DNA of 11,718 nucleotides from BPGX01 sp035405785 (GTDB lineage: Bacteria > Bacteroidota > Bacteroidia > B-17B0 > Aurantibacillaceae), in the NCBI GenBank assembly GCA_035405785.1, contig DAONJS010000020.1, positions 1 to 11,718 of the forward strand, given 5' to 3'. The translations under genes were made by a program, and so were the position numbers. The notes beneath the pieces are model-generated. The model was not told the DNA's origin. It was given only the letters and a program-made list of their open reading frames with translations, and ran no database searches. This document shows, piece after piece, positions 7,796-11,718 of this stretch (within the stretch, counting starts at the first letter, position 1; each line of letters opens with the position of its first letter).

Positions 7796-7866
7796 AGATC
7801 CTATTCACAATAAGGTCTTTATGACCGTTGTGAAAACAGACAGGGCGGGGCAACTCGCCCTTTTTA
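7796..7866 (+). ncRNA. tracrRNA of the type II-C system
   Basis: A transcript of about 70 bases is predicted. It starts with the anti-repeat ATCCTATTCACAA (7798-7810), a perfect 13-nt complement of repeat nt 2-14. G-U pairs at both ends extend the duplex to about 15 bp. Next comes AATAAGG, the sequence that begins the nexus in other II-C tracrRNAs such as Neisseria, with a stem GGTC (7814-7817) and GACC (7823-7826). A single-stranded GTTGTGAAAACAGACA follows, then the terminator hairpin. It lies between cas1 and cas9 on the opposite strand, convergent with cas9. GTTGTGAA at 7827-7834 repeats the first eight bases of the CRISPR repeat and can pair with the anti-repeat itself. Promoter, anti-repeat, nexus and terminator in correct order make the identification strong, although exact ends are predicted. 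Confidence 0.92.
7843..7865 (+). terminator. tracrRNA terminator hairpin
   Basis: GGGCGGG (7843-7849) pairs with CTCGCCC (7854-7860), seven pairs including one G-U, capped by a GCAA tetraloop of the stable GNRA class and followed by TTTTT. The T run overlaps the cas9 stop codon (7864-7866, minus strand), so the two genes end on each other. In the minus direction only a weak T-rich tract follows the stem. Confidence 0.9.
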
Positions 7867-10800
7867 TTTTAAATTTATTTCTGTTATTTCACCTAGATGG
7901 TTTACTCTTATTTTTATTGGTCTTATATCTTCTAACGCATTTAAACTACTAACTCGATAATATTTTAAAGTTTTTTTTGTAAAATCGTCATCATTAACTT
8001 TCGTTTCATAGATGTGTCTAAAGTATATGTCAAGTCCTTTACCGTTTGAATATATTTTTTGGACTCTATAAATGTGTTTAGTTAATACATTTAATTTGTC
8101 ATTAAAATCTAAATCAAAATCTTTTATTCCAAGAATGAATAATTCATTCTGCTCAAATTTTTGAATAAGTTTTAGGTTAGGTTCAGGTAACTTTTTGATG
8201 AAAGATTGAGGATATAAGTTAGGATTATTTTCTATTTTTTCCCAAACTAAATTTGTTTCTTCAATTACAGTTGGGAAACCATATTTTTTTCTTTCTACTG
8301 CATGCCAAAAAGTACATATATGAATTTGTTTTTCTCCATTTTTATCTAAATATATAGCCAAATGATGATTATTTCCTGGCTTTACAAAACCATAATTGTT
8401 TTCGTTACTTTTGATAGGTTCAACATTAGATAATCCTGTAAATATTCTAACACTTTTAATTAGTATTTTCTTTTCTTCATTAAAATAAACTTCTTTGAAT
8501 GCTTCCTTTTCGTTATTGTTGTGTTGTTTTAATTTATCTTCAAGTATTTCTCTAATTTTAGAGTCAACGATATATGGTAAATCTTTTTTTGTAATTTTTT
8601 CAAGAGGATATTTTACCACGTATTCTTCTTTGTAACATGTTGCATATTCTAACTTTGTTTTGTTGTCTTTAAGGTATATTGGATCTTTTTTCAAAGAATC
8701 AAGAGCTTTATCTACATCATTATTGTATTCTTTTAATCTTTGTTCAACAAGCGCTCTAATATAATCTTTGAATATTAAATGTGGGTAATTAAAAATATAT
8801 TTAAGTGGCTTATTCTTTTCAAGAATTTTTATTTTTCCATAGATAGTTTCTTTTGATAAAGGTCCTCTGGGAACTAGTACGTTTTTTTGTACAGGAATTT
8901 TTTTGCCGTCTTTAATGATAAATCTTTTACCATAAGTAGCCACTTTTTTGCCTTGTTTATATGATACAATAATTTTTTCTACTTTCTCTTCAACTTGATT
9001 AGTTAAAAATGGTTTTTCTAAAATAAAGTATTTGTCTATTAAAGAAAGAGATTCTCTAAATTCTTCTTTTCTCTCACTTACTTTTTTGTAAAGTTCTTCT
9101 CTTGTTGTTTTAGCACTGAGTGTATTTAATCTTTGAATATAACCTTGCTTAGTACATGCTACTACTAATGCGTCAATAGCATGATGTCTATGGTCATCTC
9201 TTTTATCCCAATCTTTAATAACTTCTTTATGATGTATTTGGCCATCAATTGTTTCAAATTCTTTGATTTCTGTAATTCCTTCTTCTAATGGATTGGGAAT
9301 AATTTCTTTAATTCTTTTGAGTTGTAAATTTTGCAAAATATCGTTCCATCCCCATAACCTTCTTAAGTATTGAGTAACACTACCACTTGTTACCCATACA
9401 TTTTTTGAAATTTGTTGTAATATCTCTCTTGCCTTTTTTGAAACATATTGGGTTTCTCTTAAATTTCTTTCTATAAAATCTTGTGGAATATCTTTTCCAG
9501 AAATTAATAATTTATCTCTTTTTGCCTTTGTAATTACACCTTTTTCAAATAATGAATTTACTCTTTCAATATATTCATCAAGAGCTTGTTTGCCTTTTGA
9601 AGCCATATAATCATAAGCGGTCATATCTCCTTTTTCTTGATTTATCCATCTAAAAGTTAGTACTTTGTTAGATTGAGAATCGTCAAATAAAAGAGATTTT
9701 GGAATAATATGATCTACATCAACTTCATTACCATTTAATGCATCAGAGAGAGAAAATAATTTACCTGTATAAATACACATTCCATTTGCCTTTGCATCAT
9801 CATTGCTGACAGATCTAAACAAGCGATATTTAATAATATTTTTTCTGTTGGCTCTTAATCCTAAATCAATTAATTCTTTTTCAATCTTTTTATTTTCTTT
9901 TTCGATTTTATTAATGTTTTCAAAGAAATTCTTTCTTTCTTCTTTGTTTAATTTTAATTCTCTTGCTAATTCTACTCTAATTTCAAATAGCCCTTTATTT
10001 CTCTCTTCTTTTGTAACCCATCCTCTTTTATCATCAATAATTTCATTAACAATGTGTATCATTTGATTAAGTATTTTCTCTACAACGGGTTGTCTTAGAG
10101 AGTTTTTTGCTAATAGTGGAATTTTGTCAATAAGTTTTTTTGCTTCAATATCAGATTTTGTCATTGAATTTGAGTGGTTATATCCTGCAAATTGTGCAGA
10201 TTCACTATAATCATAACCTTTCATTAAATAAGGTAAAATTTTTCTAATTGCTTTTACGGATTTATTACCATAAGAAAGTTTAGTAAAATCAATTTTGGCT
10301 AATCTTATTGCTGTTTCTTCATCAAAACCAAATTTTTTCATTAAAGCATTTTTACATTCATCAATGTCTGGTATAGAATAAATGGTGTGCCACAATTGGT
10401 ATAATGGTTCGTTAGTAAATTCTGATGTAATGTATTCTTTTATAGTTTCATTCTTTACTTCTCCGCTCTTTAAATCGTAGGAATATGTTGTTTCTCCCAT
10501 ACCGATGATATTAAGGTTAAATTTTGTCCATTTATCAATCAGGTCTTTATTATAAAGTGCTTCTATAATTTTTACTTTTGTGATATTTCCTTGAATACCT
10601 TTATTTATCATTTTATTTCCAAGCCATCCATCTTTTTCATTTAAGCCTAATATTTCGAATAATTCTTTTTTAGTGAGTTTTTCATTGTTATCAAGGTATT
10701 CAAAAATTTTTCGTTTTTGGTCTATAGAAATTTGATATTTTTCTTTTCTTTTATTTTCGATTTTTATATTATTTATCGTTTCCCAAATTTTGCATACTTG

Positions 10801-11610
10801 AAAAATTGGGTTACTTCTATGGGCAACTTTTGGCCCTGTAAAAACTTCTTTATCTTCTTTTGTTTTTATGTAAAAACCTTCAAATTCACAAATACTTACC
10901 AATCCTTTTTGGGATTTTAATTTTCTTTGAAAATAAATGATGTCATCTCTTAAATGTGAAATAAACTCATCAGTAAGCACATCTGGATAATATTCTTGTT
11001 GTTTTTTCATTATAGTATTAAATTCTTCTATATAAGCTTCTCTTGGATAAACTTGTTGTTTTGTTCTATAATAATGATTTTTAGAAAGTTCTTCATAAAA
11101 TTTTTGGCCAATTGTTTTACCTTCCAATTTTAATTTTTCATATCTATTTAAAATTTGTTCAACATATTCTGTATTTTTTTTATCTTGTGTATCTTCTTGT
11201 TTTGATGATTTATATCCTCTTTTTTGATTTAGATGATAAAGTATTCTACCAAGCTCTTGTAGTGAAATTTTTTCGGTGACGGCTTTTGCTCTTAGTTCCC
11301 ATAGTTTTAATTGAGGTAGATTAAATAATGATTCATCAAACATTTCGTGTTTTTTCAATTCCTTTGTTAAGGCTCTTCTTCTTAAAACATATCTATAATA
11401 TAACTTTCTTGCTGTTCTTTTCTTTGTTCTCTGTTGATTCTTGGTAATAGCATTATCTTTTCTAAATTCATCACTTTCATCTGTATCAAGTGGAATAATT
11501 CTTACCCCCATTGAAATTATTTCTGAAGGCCTACCTTCAAATTCTTTTATTAAAGACCAACCAATTGATGTAACGCCTAAATCTAAACCCAAAATTTTTT
11601 TAAATTCCAT
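7864..11610 (-). CDS. cas9: RNA-guided DNA endonuclease Cas9 (type II-C)
   Basis: Cas9 cuts both strands of DNA matched by the crRNA. The 1248-residue protein is intact. RuvC-I is at the N-terminus with Asp10 in ILGLDLG. An arginine-rich bridge helix follows (about 58-85, KKRTARKLYYRYVLRRR). The recognition lobe covers roughly 90-490. RuvC-II has Glu547 in RVELAREL. HNH carries His634 in VDVDHIIPKS and Asn648 in SQSNKVL. RuvC-III has His810 and Asp813 in RHHAIDALVVA. The remaining region, about 850-1248, should hold the wedge and PAM-interacting parts. All nuclease residues are present, so full activity is expected. It is longer than the compact II-C Cas9s of about 1000-1100 residues but in the range seen in Bacteroidota. 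Gene order cas9-cas1-cas2 without csn2 or cas4 supports II-C. Its own promoter lies just upstream. Confidence 0.98.
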   Translation of the reverse strand: MEFKKILGLDLGVTSIGWSLIKEFEGRPSEIISMGVRIIPLDTDESDEFRKDNAITKNQQRTKKRTARKLYYRYVLRRRALTKELKKHEMFDESLFNLPQLKLWELRAKAVTEKISLQELGRILYHLNQKRGYKSSKQEDTQDKKNTEYVEQILNRYEKLKLEGKTIGQKFYEELSKNHYYRTKQQVYPREAYIEEFNTIMKKQQEYYPDVLTDEFISHLRDDIIYFQRKLKSQKGLVSICEFEGFYIKTKEDKEVFTGPKVAHRSNPIFQVCKIWETINNIKIENKRKEKYQISIDQKRKIFEYLDNNEKLTKKELFEILGLNEKDGWLGNKMINKGIQGNITKVKIIEALYNKDLIDKWTKFNLNIIGMGETTYSYDLKSGEVKNETIKEYITSEFTNEPLYQLWHTIYSIPDIDECKNALMKKFGFDEETAIRLAKIDFTKLSYGNKSVKAIRKILPYLMKGYDYSESAQFAGYNHSNSMTKSDIEAKKLIDKIPLLAKNSLRQPVVEKILNQMIHIVNEIIDDKRGWVTKEERNKGLFEIRVELARELKLNKEERKNFFENINKIEKENKKIEKELIDLGLRANRKNIIKYRLFRSVSNDDAKANGMCIYTGKLFSLSDALNGNEVDVDHIIPKSLLFDDSQSNKVLTFRWINQEKGDMTAYDYMASKGKQALDEYIERVNSLFEKGVITKAKRDKLLISGKDIPQDFIERNLRETQYVSKKAREILQQISKNVWVTSGSVTQYLRRLWGWNDILQNLQLKRIKEIIPNPLEEGITEIKEFETIDGQIHHKEVIKDWDKRDDHRHHAIDALVVACTKQGYIQRLNTLSAKTTREELYKKVSERKEEFRESLSLIDKYFILEKPFLTNQVEEKVEKIIVSYKQGKKVATYGKRFIIKDGKKIPVQKNVLVPRGPLSKETIYGKIKILEKNKPLKYIFNYPHLIFKDYIRALVEQRLKEYNNDVDKALDSLKKDPIYLKDNKTKLEYATCYKEEYVVKYPLEKITKKDLPYIVDSKIREILEDKLKQHNNNEKEAFKEVYFNEEKKILIKSVRIFTGLSNVEPIKSNENNYGFVKPGNNHHLAIYLDKNGEKQIHICTFWHAVERKKYGFPTVIEETNLVWEKIENNPNLYPQSFIKKLPEPNLKLIQKFEQNELFILGIKDFDLDFNDKLNVLTKHIYRVQKIYSNGKGLDIYFRHIYETKVNDDDFTKKTLKYYRVSSLNALEDIRPIKIRVNHLGEITEINLK

Positions 11611-11627
11611 AATACTTTATTTTGCCT

Positions 11628-11658
11628 CAAACTTAATCAAAAATTTTTCATAAATCAA
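11628..11658 (-). promoter_or_regulatory. cas9 promoter
   Basis: On the minus strand TTG (11658-11656) and TAAGTTTG (11635-11628) are 20 bases apart, matching the Bacteroidota -33/-7 pattern. The start would lie near 11622, leaving an A-rich leader of about 12 bases before the ATG at 11610. Confidence 0.75.
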
Positions 11659-11718
11659 CTGTTTTGGGGATTATAACAAAAAATGGACCAAAAATTAAGT
11701 TTATAAATGTATTTTCTG

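Noticed and set aside
7674..7952. Plus-strand open frame of 92 codons across the cas1-cas9 gap
   Set aside because: It overlaps both cas genes, and the non-cas part is better explained by the tracrRNA and its promoter.
9803..10066. Plus-strand open frame of 87 codons within cas9, with similar ones at 10717-10920 and 11441-11653
   Set aside because: Antisense shadows of cas9 with no independent support.

Overview
The window looks like a low-GC Bacteroidota chromosome. Four exact copies of the Bacteroidota -7 promoter box (TAnnTTTG) sit at sensible places, and ribosome binding sites are A-rich rather than Shine-Dalgarno-like. The protein families also fit this phylum. The main content is a complete type II-C CRISPR-Cas locus.

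Layout: (1) 191-1639, minus: an HtrA/Do-family periplasmic serine protease with its own promoter, an ordinary housekeeping gene. (2) 1640-2272: non-coding, holding a long imperfect inverted repeat (1842-2051) that resembles a MITE or a large structured RNA. (3) 2273-3487, plus: an unrecognised 404-residue protein whose secondary-structure pattern suggests a divergent three-domain DNA sliding clamp. (4) 3556-6336: a CRISPR array of 37 apparently identical 46-bp repeats and 36 spacers, with a candidate promoter just upstream and a strong bidirectional terminator downstream (6410-6439). (5) 6475-7712, minus: cas2 and cas1, overlapping by one base (TAATG). (6) 7760-7866, plus: a tracrRNA gene, not previously marked, with promoter, 13-nt perfect anti-repeat, nexus hairpin and terminator, placed between cas1 and cas9 on the opposite strand. 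(7) 7864-11610, minus: cas9, 1248 residues with all RuvC and HNH catalytic residues, and a good promoter at 11628-11658.

How it should work: the tracrRNA anti-repeat pairs with the 5' end of the repeat when the array is read on the plus strand, so crRNAs have the order spacer then repeat. The 3' end of each repeat carries TAAATTTG, the same -7 box as the tracrRNA promoter. Each repeat may therefore start transcription at its own downstream spacer, as known for Neisseria type II-C. Cas9 uses the crRNA:tracrRNA duplex to cut DNA, and Cas1-Cas2 add spacers. No csn2 or cas4 is present between the array and cas9.

The best leads are the clamp-like protein beside the array, the repeat-embedded promoters, a repeat mimic inside the tracrRNA that can pair with its own anti-repeat, and two spacers taken 4 nt apart from one target. 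All comparisons were made by eye; no search or folding program was run.
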